30,266 nt of DNA from Coptodactyla brooksi (taxonomy: Eukaryota > Arthropoda > Insecta > Coleoptera > Scarabaeidae), in the NCBI GenBank assembly GCA_033557675.1, contig JAWQRM010000114.1, positions 1-30,266 on the forward strand. Reading direction: 5' to 3'. Of this stretch, positions 1 to 11,377 are shown piece after piece. The position numbers and the translations under genes are program-made. The notes beneath the pieces are model-generated. The model ran no database searches. It was given only the letters and a program-made list of their open reading frames with translations, and was not told the DNA's origin. Position 1 is the first letter of the stretch. Every line of letters starts with the position of its first letter.

Positions 1-68
1 ATTTAAAGCTAAGGTATAATAATTAAAGTGACCTTTAAATCTTATAAGGACTTCAAAAATGTAATAAT

Positions 69-135
69 ATACAGGGTGTTCCATTTAAAAATCTGAAGTT
101 GGATAGTTTTTAGAATAAACCGAACACCCTGTATA
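69..135. repeat. Short palindromic (MITE-like) element
   Basis: The 13-base ends atacagggtgttc (69-81) and gaacaccctgtat (123-135) are exact reverse complements around a 41-base spacer. An ACAGGGTG-type terminus is common at ends of insect Tc1/mariner-related transposons. It lies about 430 bases beyond the 3' end of the minus-strand transposase relic, so it may be a solo or internally deleted relative; that link is inference. Confidence 0.55.
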
Positions 136-402
136 TTCGAAAACTATTTCAAATTGTGAAGAGTTCGATGTCGTGTAATCTTTATTTGAAACATTTTTTT
201 CTAAACAAAGCAATACTCGAGATTAAGAACGAAATACTCTCTTGCCCCATACTGTATTTTTTTTACCAATTATGCTTATAACTCGAAAACTGTTGATTTG
301 TTTTTTTCGAAATCCTTATTGTGGCCAGATTATATAATAATTAGCTTGTATGCAAAATATTGTTTCACTCAGTCTAATATGGCAGGAGATAATTGAACCA
401 CA

Positions 403-445
403 GACGGACGGACGGACGGACGGACGGACGGACGGACGGACGGAC
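403..445. repeat. (GACG)n microsatellite
   Basis: About ten and a half uninterrupted tetranucleotide units of GACG. The flanks (roughly 240-570) look like part of a dispersed repeat, with a short A-rich end near 570, but I could not assign a family. Region 136-402 otherwise shows no coding potential. Confidence 0.9.
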
Positions 446-569
446 CAACCACCAAAAATAGCATAGATAGGCTACAAAAAGCCTAATTCGTCAAGATCCA
501 TTGAAATCTCGACATCGATTTTTTTTGCGAATGCAATACTTTCTTTATACCTACCGGTAAGAGAAAGTA

Positions 570-1462
570 AAAAACCAAAGAAATGGGAACTACAGGAATT
601 GTTCAAATTGTTTGGAGGTATTTCCCAACAGGCAGTAATAATTCTTTCCTATAGCGTAGGATGTAGGCCCACAAAAAAAGTCTAAGGGTGTAAGATCGGC
701 TGAACGGGCAGGCCACAGAACTGGTCCATGCGTTCAAAACCAATTTTCACCAAATTGTTCATTTAAATAATTTACAATTATATTGGTGTTATGGGGTGTA
801 GCGCCATCTTGTTGAAAATGTAAATTTAACTCAGCAGGGGGTAATTCGTTTAGAAAATGTTGTAAATTTTCAGTGAGTAATTGATGATACTTTTGTTGAT
901 TTAAAGTACCATCTATGAAAAATAGTCCTATTAGTCTATCCCGTAAAATTCCGCATCACACATTTAAACTAAATCTTCGTTATATTCGATATTTCTATTA
1001 AACATACCATTCTTACTAAAGGTACATTCATCTGACCAAATGATTTTTCTGTTGAAATTTGGGTCTTCTCTTAAGGTATTTAGATACCAATTGCAGAACT
1101 GCAGTCTTCGTCCTCGGTCGTTATCTTCTAATGCATGAACTTTTTGAGGAATGTGGAACTTGAAAATTGCATGCAGATAATCCAAGATTGTGTGTGGTTT
1201 CGCGAGTGGAGGTGGGTGGATTATCTTGAACATTTAGGAGAACATCTAACTCTAAATTTTCATTACAAAATTGGCGTTGCGTACGTCCTGGTTGTCTAAA
1301 ATCCCCGTAAGTTCTTGAATTGCTTACTAATCTGGCGAACTTTTGTGGTTGTGGAGCTTCTCTATTTGGAAAACGTTCATAATAAAGGCGTAGTGCAACG
1401 TAACTATTTTTTCTGCATTCAAAATAAACTTGTATTATGTCAGTCAATTTATCAAAATACAT
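570..1462 (-). pseudogene. DUF4817-type DDE transposase relic (Tc1/mariner superfamily)
   Basis: Read on the minus strand, the N-terminus starts with MYFDKLTDIIQVYFECRKNS, the helix-turn-helix domain known as DUF4817 in insect transposases. It is followed by a DDE core: KIIWSDECTFSKNG with the first catalytic Asp, FIDGTLN, FQQDGATPHN with the second Asp, and ADLTPLDFF with the third acidic position. The frame is broken. The N-terminal part (1121-1462) and the core (964-1233) lie in different frames, a stop follows ENWF near 735, and the C-terminus after LDFF loses similarity. It is a dead element. I did not find convincing matching terminal repeats on both sides. Confidence 0.85.
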
Positions 1463-1695
1463 TTTCTAATGGTTTTTCAGACAAAATGCAACAACGCCGA
1501 TAGTGTTAAAAACACAAAGGTAACACGTCCTTGAAGAAAGGGAGCACAGGGCAGCGGCTATGGCAGGAGCAGCTTTAAGACAAGTGACGTGTTTACTTTC
1601 TCGCGCCCTCCACTTTCATGCCCACTTCCCTGCTCATTGCTACGAAAGTGAGCTGAGTGTAAACCAGGGGTTAGTATAGGTGGCCATTTCAAGAA

Positions 1696-2406
1696 AGTAA
1701 TTGATACCACAGATAAAATTGCAAAAGCTCCTCCCCTGCTTCAAGACTTGAATAAAGTGTTGATAGAAATGGCTTGCGCAGTAGAAAACCATAATGTTAA
1801 TGAAGGAATGATTCCTTACTGAGGAAGACGGATGCAAACAGTATATTCATGGTAAGCCCATTAGATATAGCTACAAGATTTGGATGGGCGCTTCTAGATC
1901 AGGTTATGTAAATTGGACAGAACCTTAGCAAGGTGCCACAACTCACGTTTCCGAAAAATACACATCGTACGGTGTTGTGCTTACTTATGTGAATGTTTTG
2001 CAACAAAAGTGGCCTACTACAAAATTTCATACACGTTTTAATAATTTTTTCTTAGGTAAATCTTTTCAATATGCTAACTGAAAAAAACATAAGGGGAATA
2101 GGAACTGTGCACAAAATAAGATTTCCAGGAAACCCATTTACTAATGGGGCTGAGCTGAAAAAAGCACCTCGAAGAACTTATTAATCTAAGGTCCTAATAG
2201 ATAATAATTTATGTAGTAGCAGTACAATGGAATGATAATAACATTGTTACCATATGGTCAAATGCCTTTGGAGTTGCCCCACTTACAAAGGGACACCGGG
2301 GTATACCTTTCGCCGAATTTAATAAAATTCTGTGGAGTTATAGATACTTAAGAGACAAGTATTTATGCAAATTAGAATATAATGCTCTATTGTTTTTGAA
2401 AAAATA
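1696..2406 (+). pseudogene. piggyBac-like transposase relic
   Basis: Plus-strand fragments match the piggyBac transposase core (DDE_Tnp_1_7 family) in order: NEGMIPY then GR, KQYIHGKPIRYSYKIWMGA, GYVNWTEP, HVSEKYTSYGVVL, LQQKWPTTKFHTRFNNFF, and SNAFGVAPLTKGHRG. The usual catalytic Asp positions read Asn at both visible sites (DE of the MIP motif is NE; DNFF or DNWF is NNFF). There are several stops and at least one frameshift near 1825-1830. The third Asp region (GGVDxxDQ) is not visible. This is an old inactive copy. Flanks 1463-1695 and 2407-2840 have no gene that I can see. Confidence 0.8.
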
Positions 2407-2849
2407 GCCTTTAAAAATGTATGGCTTGCCTCATGTGTAGTTCTTTTCTCTTGTTTGACAGATGGCCCAGTAGAGCAGTGGTAGCGCTTTTGGCTGGAGG
2501 GTGCAAGATTTTTTTTGCAAGGCAGTTTTTTTTTTCATTTTTACATTTATTCTTTACTCATCTTAATAACAACATTCAATCAATAATTTATTTATTTTTT
2601 TAATTAAGAACACATTTTGTAATGTTGAAATAAAATAAATAGAGGTTTACTTCAATAAAATAATGTATAATGTTACAGAAGAAAATAAAAGTTTAGTAAA
2701 AATAGGAAACAACTTATTGGAAGTTCAATTTACATTTTCAAGTATTTCTAAAGGGACCAAACAATAATACATGAGTGACTCTCCGCCCTACAGGAAACCT
2801 GTTCTTTTAACTTCTGGACTCAGGAGTTAATTTTTCATATACCTAATTC

Positions 2850-3475
2850 TTCCAACCAATCTAATGTCATGGGAAGTCTATTGAAAGGTATAAACGCTCC
2901 TCTTTTTTGAGGTGAGTTTATTGAAAGGTTTTTCAGCACAATTAGAGCATATTTCATTACCCTTACATTATTTAGCAGTATGTCCATAGTTCATACACCT
3001 GACACAGTGGGTAACAAGGAATTTATACATTTCTACTTCTGAAGCCGTATAATACAGAAATACTTTTTCTTTACAGAAATACTTTGACACCTTGCCATTG
3101 TGATAGGAAACTTTTCTATTCAACCTTCTGATCTTTAAAACTTTTGTGGGAGTTTGGATATTTTCCAGGATTTCCTGTTCTTCAATAGAAGTATGCACGC
3201 CACGAATTATACCGTGACAACTTTTTAGTTCTTTATTTAATAAAAAGTTTTTAGCAGTTTTAGGGCTATTGAAGACCACAGATATTCTATTTCTTTCTTT
3301 ATATTTTATCGCTTTTACACCACCCACTTTACATTGGGTTAATATTTTTCCCCAAGGTCATTGGATGTATATTACCGATAACGCTACTTCCATTAATACT
3401 ATTATTTTGTACATATACCTCAAAAGGTCCTTTAGACTTCAAGGAGTATAGATATTTTCTATCTCTCATTGACAT
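2850..3475 (-). pseudogene. Non-LTR retrotransposon ORF1 (gag-like) relic
   Basis: The minus strand opens with MSMRDRKYLYSLKSKGPFEV at 3475, then IGNIHPMTLGK, a one-base frameshift near 3340, and a body with VKAIKYKERNRISVVFNSP and LENIQTPTKVLKIRRLNRK. It ends in a zinc knuckle, CVRCMNYGHTAK followed by a stop codon and then C, which fits C-x2-C-x4-H-x4-C, and a second partial knuckle CSNC. This arrangement is typical of Jockey/I-type ORF1 nucleic-acid-binding proteins of insect retrotransposons. No reverse transcriptase follows. The copy is interrupted by the frameshift and an in-frame stop inside the knuckle. Confidence 0.75.
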
Positions 3476-4413
3476 TTTTAGGGTTGTATGTTTTTATCTA
3501 TTTCTATGACAGTCTGGTCTATAGTTTTATTCCCGGGAGGATCTTCCCCCGGGTTAGAGGTATCCAGAATGTCGGCAAGAAGTCTTTGCATCGATTATTA
3601 CAAAGACTAGAAACTTACGGTTTAAGAAACAAGGCTCTCACCACGGCAAATAATCAATTTTTAATCTACATCTAAACACGTTTTACGTAGCCAATTCAAT
3701 ATCCTTCCGATAAACTTCTTGTTGACGTTCCTTATTGACATGTAAAACCTGCTTTAGTTGGTAACATTGACTACACTTATAAAACTTAAAAACCGTTGAT
3801 ATATAAAACAAATCATATTTGGAACCATATTTATATATGTATATACAGCTTCAGTTCTTTACCAAATTGTTTTGCCGTTTTGCTAGCGTTTTTCTATACA
3901 ATTATTGTAAGCCAATTAAATAGTTCAATTTAAAAAAAACTAGTTCAGTTTTTTTTACAGCCCCAGCTGATCCGCTTAACAGAGTTGCCAATCTTGCAAA
4001 ACTAAATTGCCGATGAAAGTAATTTTCGTTATTACGCTGAAAATGTTTAGTTGTAGTCATTTTGCACTATCAAATTGTATAGCATACTTATTTTTAAGAA
4101 TATTAAAAAAGCCCCAATTATCGTACGAAGCGACTAAAAACAAGAATCTTAAATTAATTAAAAGTGATTATATCTTTATGTAACTATAATTAGTTACGTA
4201 ATGTAAAAGCTAAAAGGTAATTTTAGTTATGCTAAAACCAAAATTTTAGCAGTAAACTGTCACGGGCAATTTTAGATATATGTATAAGATTGGTTGCCTT
4301 GCGACAGTTGGTAAAAATTCACAGGGAATAAATATTTGGGGATAACTGGTGGATTATGTTTTAAATTGTATTGGTAATGGCAACATTGATTTTAGCGTGT
4401 TAAGAAGTTTAAA
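3476..4413. other. Upstream region of CDC16, no gene seen
   Basis: AT-rich DNA with no credible coding exon. It should contain the promoter and 5' UTR of the CDC16 gene. I see no unambiguous core promoter element. An in-frame TAG at 4393-4395 precedes the chosen ATG by 21 bases. Confidence 0.5.
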
Positions 4414-7400
4414 ATGCCAGCAGACAACGAAAGCGAACCCAAACTGAATATAATAAACATAGAAAATTACAGAAAACTTGTACAAACGTACATTAATTTG
4501 GTAAATGGCCACCTAGATTATTAAGCAAATCTGTATTTATTAATTTTTAGCATATATACAGTGCAGCACTGTTTTGGGCAGAGAAAGTTGTTGCTTTAAC
4601 CTCTAACAACCCGAGGGATATCTATTGGTTGGCTCAATGTATGTTCTTAATGGAACAATATCACAGAGCAGCTCATCTGCTGCGATCTAGAAATTTGGAT
4701 AAGGTAAACCTAACCTCTAAAGCTTTCAGTTATATTATACCGAATGGGAAAGTCGTGGTCGTCTCATAGCAGAATCACGCATGACTCCTACTATGAATCC
4801 GTGACCTCCCCACCTCCCCCTTCTACCTCATGAGCACGTAACTTCCGTGCCATGTTCTGCCGTGGTGCTGCTTGACATTGTCCTACGTATACTTATATTT
4901 TAACTACTATCATTGCTGCCTAATTTTGCCAAACAATACCCTAAGCTGTGGTAGAAATTTCTCCTCACTCTGGAGAGCATTTCTGGAGTAATACTTTGAT
5001 GAGCAGGAATAATTTTTATTCTGGGCTTGTTCAAACTTGGCTCATTGACAATGTTGGAAAATAATTTCTTTGAAGGCTAGCCCTGCTAGCCTTGTGAGAC
5101 AGTGCACCTTCTTCTTGCTAACACAAACACATTTATATTTCTGTACTTTCCTATAACCGCCTACAGTATGCTAACTTGATGACGGCTTACCGTGCCTAAC
5201 TGATGCATAGAGGGCAAGGATATGTTCTTTATCACACCAGGAAATAACCCCAGGATCTCCAGATGTGTCGTGTTTTCGCCTCTAGGCCACCAAGTACATG
5301 TTGATCTGATCTGATCACTGTGTAAAACTGATACTTTATTTCCAAGATCAACACTTTCATTACAACATATTGTAACTTTTCGTTCTTGGCTTATTAACTA
5401 ATTCATTTTGAAATTTAGCAATTTTGTTTTGTCGAATGTAGGAAAGTAATTTGCACATCGTGCTTTTATGACAGATACTAATGAAATGAATTTAGCATTA
5501 TGAAGTAGATGAGCACAGATGATGCTGTTTATGTGGCTTCTAGTTAGGTATCTAACAGAATTTTATGCACAGAAAAATAATGTAAAGCACCAAAATGCAC
5601 AGAGTAACTGTAATTTATAATAACTCATTATTATTTGCCCATTGATTCTAATACTATCCTACACATTACATAATGTAGGATAGTTGCAGATGTATGATAC
5701 ACATTACATAACATAATGTAATGTAAGATGAATTTTAGACATACGTTCTATGCAACTATTTGACCGTGAAGTGCCTTTTGGAAGCTAATGAGTTAAATGA
5801 GGCTCTTAAAGTTCTTAATTCAATGGATTCTGATGTATTTTTGCAAATTAGTAGTGTGGATGTTTCCGTACTTGGCCCCGAATTCTGTTCATTTGATGAC
5901 ACACCAAAACACGTAAGCGCTTGTTTGGTCTTTATTTATTAGTTTTAATTGTTTATATTTTAAAGCAAATATGTTCGTCCATTTTTCTAATAAAAGGAAA
6001 AGTCTTAGAAGCAATGGATAACCGCGGCTTAGCTTCAGATTGCTATAGACAAGCACTACAGTGTGATGTATACTGTTTTGAGGCTTTTGAGTGTCTAATA
6101 CAACATCAAATGTTAACTGTTGCGGAAGAAATCGAATTATTGAACTCTCTGCCGATCTCTCAACAATGTATGCCAGAGGAAGCAGAAATTTTAACATTAC
6201 TGTACAAGAGTAAACTTAAAAAGTATCAGGGCATACCACAAAATACATCTGAAAGTAAAATTATAAATTCCACATCTATGATTTCCCAAAGTCTGTTGTC
6301 TAGTACACCAAGGCAAGACGTTGCCCACTTGATAGTGAGTACACCAAATTTATTGAATAATAAAGATTTCATAAACGAAAACAGTAAAGAAAGCAATAAA
6401 GAAATTGGTGGTACACCAATGCAACTAGAAGTTAGTCCTGTATTTGTAAGATTACAACAAAGTTTAGACATTATGGTATCCGAAGCCGAACAGTTATATT
6501 ATAATTGTGATTACCAACAATGTGGGAAGTTAACAGAAAGCATTTTGAAGATTGATCCTTATCACAGCGGATGCTTGCCTATACATATCTCGTGTCTTGT
6601 TGAATTAAAACAAAACAACAGTAAGTTATAATATTTAGGAATCATTTAAAATTGTGTACCTATGATAATGAATCATACTATTGTTATAGGTAATTGCTAA
6701 TTAGGCATTATAATTACAAAATGGATTCCCTAAATTAAATGAAAACTTTTAGTTCAATCAAACCAAATGTAGTGGCACTACATTTTTGCTGCTATATCAA
6801 TCTTATACTAGTAAAATTAATTGTGGAGGCTTTCAATAAGAACTTTTTTTTGGTAGTTGTGCAAAAAATTCATACTCTGCTAAACCAAATAAACACTATA
6901 ATATTTATTAGAAACACACGGAAGTGCATCGTTAAGGACAGACCACCATGTCACACTGCAAGAGTTGTATGAAGTGGTTGGTTGATCACCAAATCACTGT
7001 ACTGCCTTGGTCAGGCTTAAATCCTATAGCAAACCTTTAAGCAAGGCTTAAAGTGATGGTGTCATGAAAAAATCCAAAGAACAAGATTCAGCTGATTGAA
7101 GCCATAATACAAGCCTGGCACCACGTGATTACATCCGAAAATCTGAGAGATTTTGTTCACACATTTGGTTCTGAAAAACAGGATATCCAACACAATTTTA
7201 AATTTATGTAGTGCTAAAATCGGGGATTACTAAATTTTTCACTGAAAATTTAGTAAACAGTTGCATATACTTTTTCCGTAATAAAAGCATACCTACAAAA
7301 TTTGAGATTACTGAATTTTTCACAGGAAATTTAATAAATGCCGCATAAAAATCAATAGTAATGATTATTCTAAAATATCCTTCTTTTAGAATATAAATTA

Positions 7401-9247
7401 TAAATGGTTATAATATAAAATTAATAAATAAATGCAAAATTTCAAACATTTTCCAAAAGTATTCGCAATTAATTCTATTAGTGGAATGCGTAAACTGCAT
7501 ATTTATAAACAAATTTTAAATAGTGGAAAGCAGTGAAAATAGTAACTTTTAAAATGTCTATTGATCGAACACTTTTATTGCAAATTATTCTTCATTGCGT
7601 GTGCATATTTAGTAATTATTTCTTGCTTTATTAATTATTAGAATTAAAAACCACCTTATTACTACTAAAGCAAACACCAGTTTCTAATAATAATATTACA
7701 ATCTGAAATTTGTTCTAGTGATATCCTTAGGACCTCAGGACTCCATACTGAGACCAATCATTCGCGTAACATACACGACATTTCTCTAAATTGCTTGGGA
7801 TCACTGCAGTTTTTAGGCTTGCGCAGATGATTCTCAATTGTATATGTCTGATTGCAATTTATCGATAAATACTGCAAAAAAAAGCTGCTTAAAAATCTAT
7901 CTTAAGCACAGACATCATTTTAATTTGCAATGTGTTTTGAAATAAGTTAATTCTCTTAATTTTGTTTAAAAAGCCTTTTGGTACACAATTTTAAATCTCT
8001 TTAAATTTGTATATCGGTAACACGTTCTGTATTCGGAACATTTATTTTTTAGGATTATTTACATTAGCTCATAAATTAGTAAACTTATATCCCAATTTAG
8101 CAATATCATGGTATGCAGTCGGTTGTTATTATTATATCATAGGTAAGTTGACAATTTACACACTGCTAATTAGAACGCAAAATAGACTTCATTGTAGGGA
8201 AAAGTGACTGTTCCAGAAGAAATCTTATAAAAGCTACGACATTAGACAAACTTTTTGGTCCGGCATGGTTAGCATATGGTCATTCATTTGCGTTGGATAA
8301 CGAACATGACCAGGCGATGGCAGCATATTTCAAAGCATCGCAATTGATGAAAGGGTAATACTTACATTTTTATTATGACCACTCATTACTCTTAGAAATC
8401 ATTAAACTTTTAGCTGTCATCTTCCACTTTTATATATTGGTTTAGAATGTGGCCTAACCAACAACGTACCTCTAGCAACTAACTTCTTTGAACAATCTAT
8501 AAAAATTGCTCCAAACGATCCATTTGTGCTCCACGAGATGGGTGTAATAGCATTTCAAAGTTTAAAGTAAAAAGAATGATGTTTAAAAGACATAATTTTT
8601 CAATAGCTTTACATTTTTCTTTAGGTATGACACAGCAGAACAACATTTTAAAGAAGCATTGAAAATCGTCAGAAACTCTGGATACCAAAAAGTGTTACCG
8701 GAATGTTGGGCCCCACTTTTGAACAATTTGGGACACGCATTAAGGAAACAGAAAAAATATAGTGAGGCATTGGAAAGTCATCAAGAAGTAAAATTTTATA
8801 CAGTAAAGTAGTAGATATTTTTGTATACTTTTATTTTAGGCTTTAGTATTAAGACCACAAACACCTAGTACATATTCTGCTGTAGCTTTTAATCATTCGT
8901 TATTGGGAAATTTAATGGAAGCTGTTGACTGGTTCCATAAAGCTTTAGGTTTAAAAGGGGATGATACATTTAGTACTACAATGCTAAATTATCTTTTGGA
9001 ACATTTGTCTGAGGACGACAGTCCCTTTCCAGGTTAGAAAAATACTGCAAATCTCAGGCAATATGTTTCATTCATTTACTTACTTATTATGTATATTTTA
9101 TCTCTAGGAGCACCAAATGAAATTCCAAATTTTACTAGAGATTTCAAGCAGCAGAATGAAGACCCGGACCATACGAACTTGGAGGAAACTAATTCTGTAG
9201 AAGAATCTACAAGAAATGATATATCAGATATGAGTATGAGCTTTTGA
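4414..9247 (+). CDS. CDC16: Anaphase-promoting complex subunit 6 / CDC16 (TPR protein), complete, 10 exons
   Basis: Exons as I splice them: 4414-4500, 4551-4703, 5739-5912, 5966-6620, 8053-8142, 8198-8354, 8414-8566, 8625-8787, 8840-9032, 9108-9247. All introns are GT-AG and phases agree, giving 654 residues (human CDC16 about 620). CDC16 is a TPR scaffold of the APC/C ubiquitin ligase that drives mitotic exit. Family signatures in order: NNPRDIYWLAQCMFL (about residue 47), QYHRAAHLLRSR, CDVYCFEAFECL (about 170), YYNCDYQQCGKLTESILK (about 320), ISWYAVGCYYYIIG, GPAWLAYGHSFALDNEHDQA (about 410), DPFVLHEMGVIAFQ, LLNNLGHALRKQKKYSEAL, GDDTFSTTML, and the C-terminal DMSMSF. The TPR helices span nearly the whole protein. 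An insect-specific stretch at about residues 235-305 in exon 4 carries Ser/Thr-Pro sites (SSTPRQD, VSTPNLL, GGTPMQL) that could be phosphorylated; this is inference. The start is the first ATG after an in-frame stop. Confidence 0.95.
4704..5738 (+). other. CDC16 intron 2 with small palindromes
   Basis: A 1,035-base intron bounded by GT (4704) and AG (5738). It contains an 11-base inverted repeat, actatcctaca at 5653-5663 and tgtaggatagt at 5674-5684, followed by further near-palindromic acattacat/ataatgtaatg sequence up to about 5726. No coding content was recognised. Confidence 0.6.
6890..7210 (+). pseudogene. Tc1/mariner transposase C-terminal relic in CDC16 intron 4
   Basis: Three-frame reading gives DRPPCHTARVV (the QDNAPxH-type motif with catalytic Asp), then in another frame KWLVDHQITVLPWSGLNP and IANL, then NPKNKIQLIEAIIQAWHHV and ITSENLRDFVHTFGS. 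This is the second half of a Tc1-like DDE transposase. The expected NPIE motif reads NPIA, so the last acidic residue is lost. Several stops and frameshifts are present. It sits on the sense strand of intron 6621-8052; the rest of that intron shows nothing coding. Confidence 0.7.
7224..7337 (+). repeat. Two degenerate direct repeats, 81 bases apart
   Basis: gattactaaatttttcac at 7224 and gattactgaatttttcac at 7305 head two related blocks of about 33 bases (7224-7256 and 7305-7337), just downstream of the Tc1 relic. They may belong to its subterminal region; this is inference. Confidence 0.5.
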
Positions 9248-9556
9248 TACATTTTATTCTAAGTTGTAAATATTGTTTCTATAAATAGAAATTCAATTTT
9301 TTTTGTTCGTTTTTAATTCTCTCAATTGGAAAATAGTGACAACGTACAGTAAACACAAAGAATAGAAAACAAATGTATTATTATGGATTTGCCTAAAGTC
9401 TTGTTTATATATGTTTCTATGAGGGCTGTTTACTCTTCAGAAATATAAGTTTGCAGATTAGTCTAAATTGCTAATCCGAACAATAGTAAATCTAATTTAT
9501 AAAAACATTGTATAAAATCAACTTATTGAAGGTATTTAGCAGCACATAATAGGAAT

Positions 9557-9562
9557 AATAAA
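9557..9562 (+). terminator. Candidate CDC16 polyadenylation signal
   Basis: A canonical AATAAA hexamer about 310 bases after the CDC16 stop codon. It is the first perfect hexamer I found downstream. The true cleavage site cannot be told from sequence alone. Confidence 0.4.
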
Positions 9563-9972
9563 ATGGAGTTCTGATTTATACTTCGAGAACTACTTAAAAA
9601 TTATATCACATCGTAAACAAACATTGTTTAAAATAATGAAACACTTATAGCGGTACTACAAGTATGCTCAATGCATATTTGTTCTTATTCCACATTAATG
9701 GCACGATGATAGTGTCATTACTATGTTTGATATGATTAAAGATGCAGTGTAAAGAAGATACCATTGAAACACAGAACTGTTTATCTCAAGCAAAGAATGT
9801 GCAAAGTATGTACAGTTATATACGAATGATGAATTAACCTTATCAAAAAAAAAGTTGGAAAAATAATTGCAGCTAGTGCCAGTTATGTAGTGGTTGTGTT
9901 GGGTATTCTTACTGTAAATGTGAATGACTTATCAAAGCTAGTGCCATTAATTACTATTATGTACCAATAGTA

Positions 9973-10018
9973 ATCTCCTTAATTACATCTCTGACAACAA
10001 AGATGTAATTAAGGAGAT
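9973..10018. repeat. Perfect 18-base inverted repeat (stem-loop)
   Basis: atctccttaattacatct (9973-9990) and agatgtaattaaggagat (10001-10018) are exact reverse complements separated by 10 bases. Intergenic, upstream of a DDE transposase relic. Origin unknown. Confidence 0.9.
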
Positions 10019-10309
10019 GATGATAAAAACAATGTCATTGAAGCTGGTTCACAAATAAACAAACTACAAATGAACACAGAAAAGATAGACGATAGTTGTG
10101 TATTGAAGAAGCTCCAAATACTGTATATGTTAGTTTCCCTTTAGATATTTGTACCACTCTATTTGTTCTACAGTTTGGTTGTTAACAAAGACACCTTGTT
10201 TGGATGGAATTGAATCATCATGTTTTCCCAAATAGGTACCCGGTACATTATTTTACATGTGGCAAAATTCTAATCGTTTTGTAATTCTAATCTTTGTAAA
10301 CTGTAACAA

Positions 10310-10690
10310 CGACATGTTCAAAAAAGAATTATTGATACTTGTGGCAAATAACAAGCCTGCAAAAACTTATGTTGCAGACCAACTTATAGCTAAGTATGGT
10401 CACAAAGTTTCCTTCCTATCATTGCATTTTTAATCCAATAAAGAGTATCTGGGGGATTGCAAAAACCTACTACAATAACTATATGGGGCGAAATGGCTAT
10501 GGAACAGTGAAGTGCCTAGCTATGTGGAAAGAAGCCCTGGACTATCTTACATCAGAAATGTAGCAGAACACCATAAACCACACGGAAAAGGTGATACAAG
10601 AATGGTGGGATGGAGAAGTAGTTTTTGAACAAGAAACACTGAGACATAGCAGCAGCGATGAAGAAAATTCGGATATTTATTTTATTTATT
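10310..10690 (+). pseudogene. DDE transposase C-terminal relic (Tc1/mariner superfamily)
   Basis: Plus-strand reading gives ELLILVANNKPAKTYVADQL, then SYHCIFNPIKSIWG and AKTYYNNYMGRNGYGTVKC, then a C-terminal part with AMWKEALDYLTSEM, a stop, and VIQEWWDGEVVFEQE. The YHCxxNPIExIW motif marks the last catalytic acidic residue in this transposase family; here the Glu is Lys. Stops and frameshifts make it inactive. Its upstream part (about 10080-10310) is too eroded to read. Sequence from 9563 to 9972 shows nothing coding. Confidence 0.7.
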
Positions 10691-10858
10691 TTCAAACATA
10701 TTTTATATAGTGTACATATTTATTTTTATTATGTACATAACAACTCGAAGTTGCTATTTAAATGTTTTGAAAAGCCGTAGATAAATGTCTACTTGCAAGA
10801 CAAAATGTTTCCTTATTAAAAAATGTCGGTCTATAGTAAACTTTACTTTGCAAGAGGA

Positions 10859-11377
10859 TTAAATATTCTGACGGTAAATACCGCAGCCAGCTGTCCATTT
10901 AACCTTTAAATGTAAACAACCAAAATCAGCTGGCCGACGCACTTGGGAACAAACACAAATAGTGGCAACTGTGCCTCTGGGGGCAGGGCTAACAGACTGA
11001 TGACGTAGCTGCCAACTTTGGTGGCGTTCACTTTAGCAAACCTATAGTACTCAGTGCGCATGTCATCATTCGCCACTGACCGACTCAAGCTGAGAAAGGG
11101 GATTCTCACAATTGCAGATCGAAACTCGATTGGTTGTTAAGCAGATAGGTCGTAAAGTGAGGAGTATCTGCAGTAACATGTGCCCGATATCTTATTCATA
11201 TAATAAACGCCACGAAGGTTGGCAGCTACGTTATCAGTTTATTAGTCCCGACTCCAGAGACACAGTTGCCACTATTTCTGTTTGTTTCCACGTGCGTCGG
11301 CCATCTGATTTTGGATGTTTACGTTTAAAGGTTAAATTGGCAGCTGGCTGCGGTATTTACCGTCGCGTATTATTTAA
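10859..11377. mobile_element. Fold-back element with about 160-base inverted arms and TTAA ends
   Basis: The left arm (10870-11029) and the right arm (11206-11364) are reverse complements with roughly 85-90 percent identity by eye; both arms read gacggtaaataccgcagcc inward. The loop is about 176 bases. Each arm is preceded on the outside by TTAA (10859-10862 and 11374-11377), the target site of piggyBac-type elements, so it may be a non-autonomous piggyBac-related MITE. The ends lack the usual CCC start, so this assignment is tentative. The open frames inside (10906-11109 minus, 11112-11435 plus) are by-products of the repeat and resemble no protein I know. Confidence 0.7.

Noticed and set aside
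403..445. Regular repeat as a possible CRISPR array
   Set aside because: Units are four bases with no spacers; it is a microsatellite in an insect genome.
2462..2507. tRNA-like start (gcccagtagagcagtggta and following) resembling a tRNA A box
   Set aside because: No B box, no cloverleaf and the sequence runs into T-rich DNA; at most a fragment of a tRNA-derived SINE.
3469..3675. Plus-strand 68-residue open frame upstream of CDC16
   Set aside because: Hydrophobic, AT-driven frame overlapping the start of the ORF1 relic on the other strand; no support.
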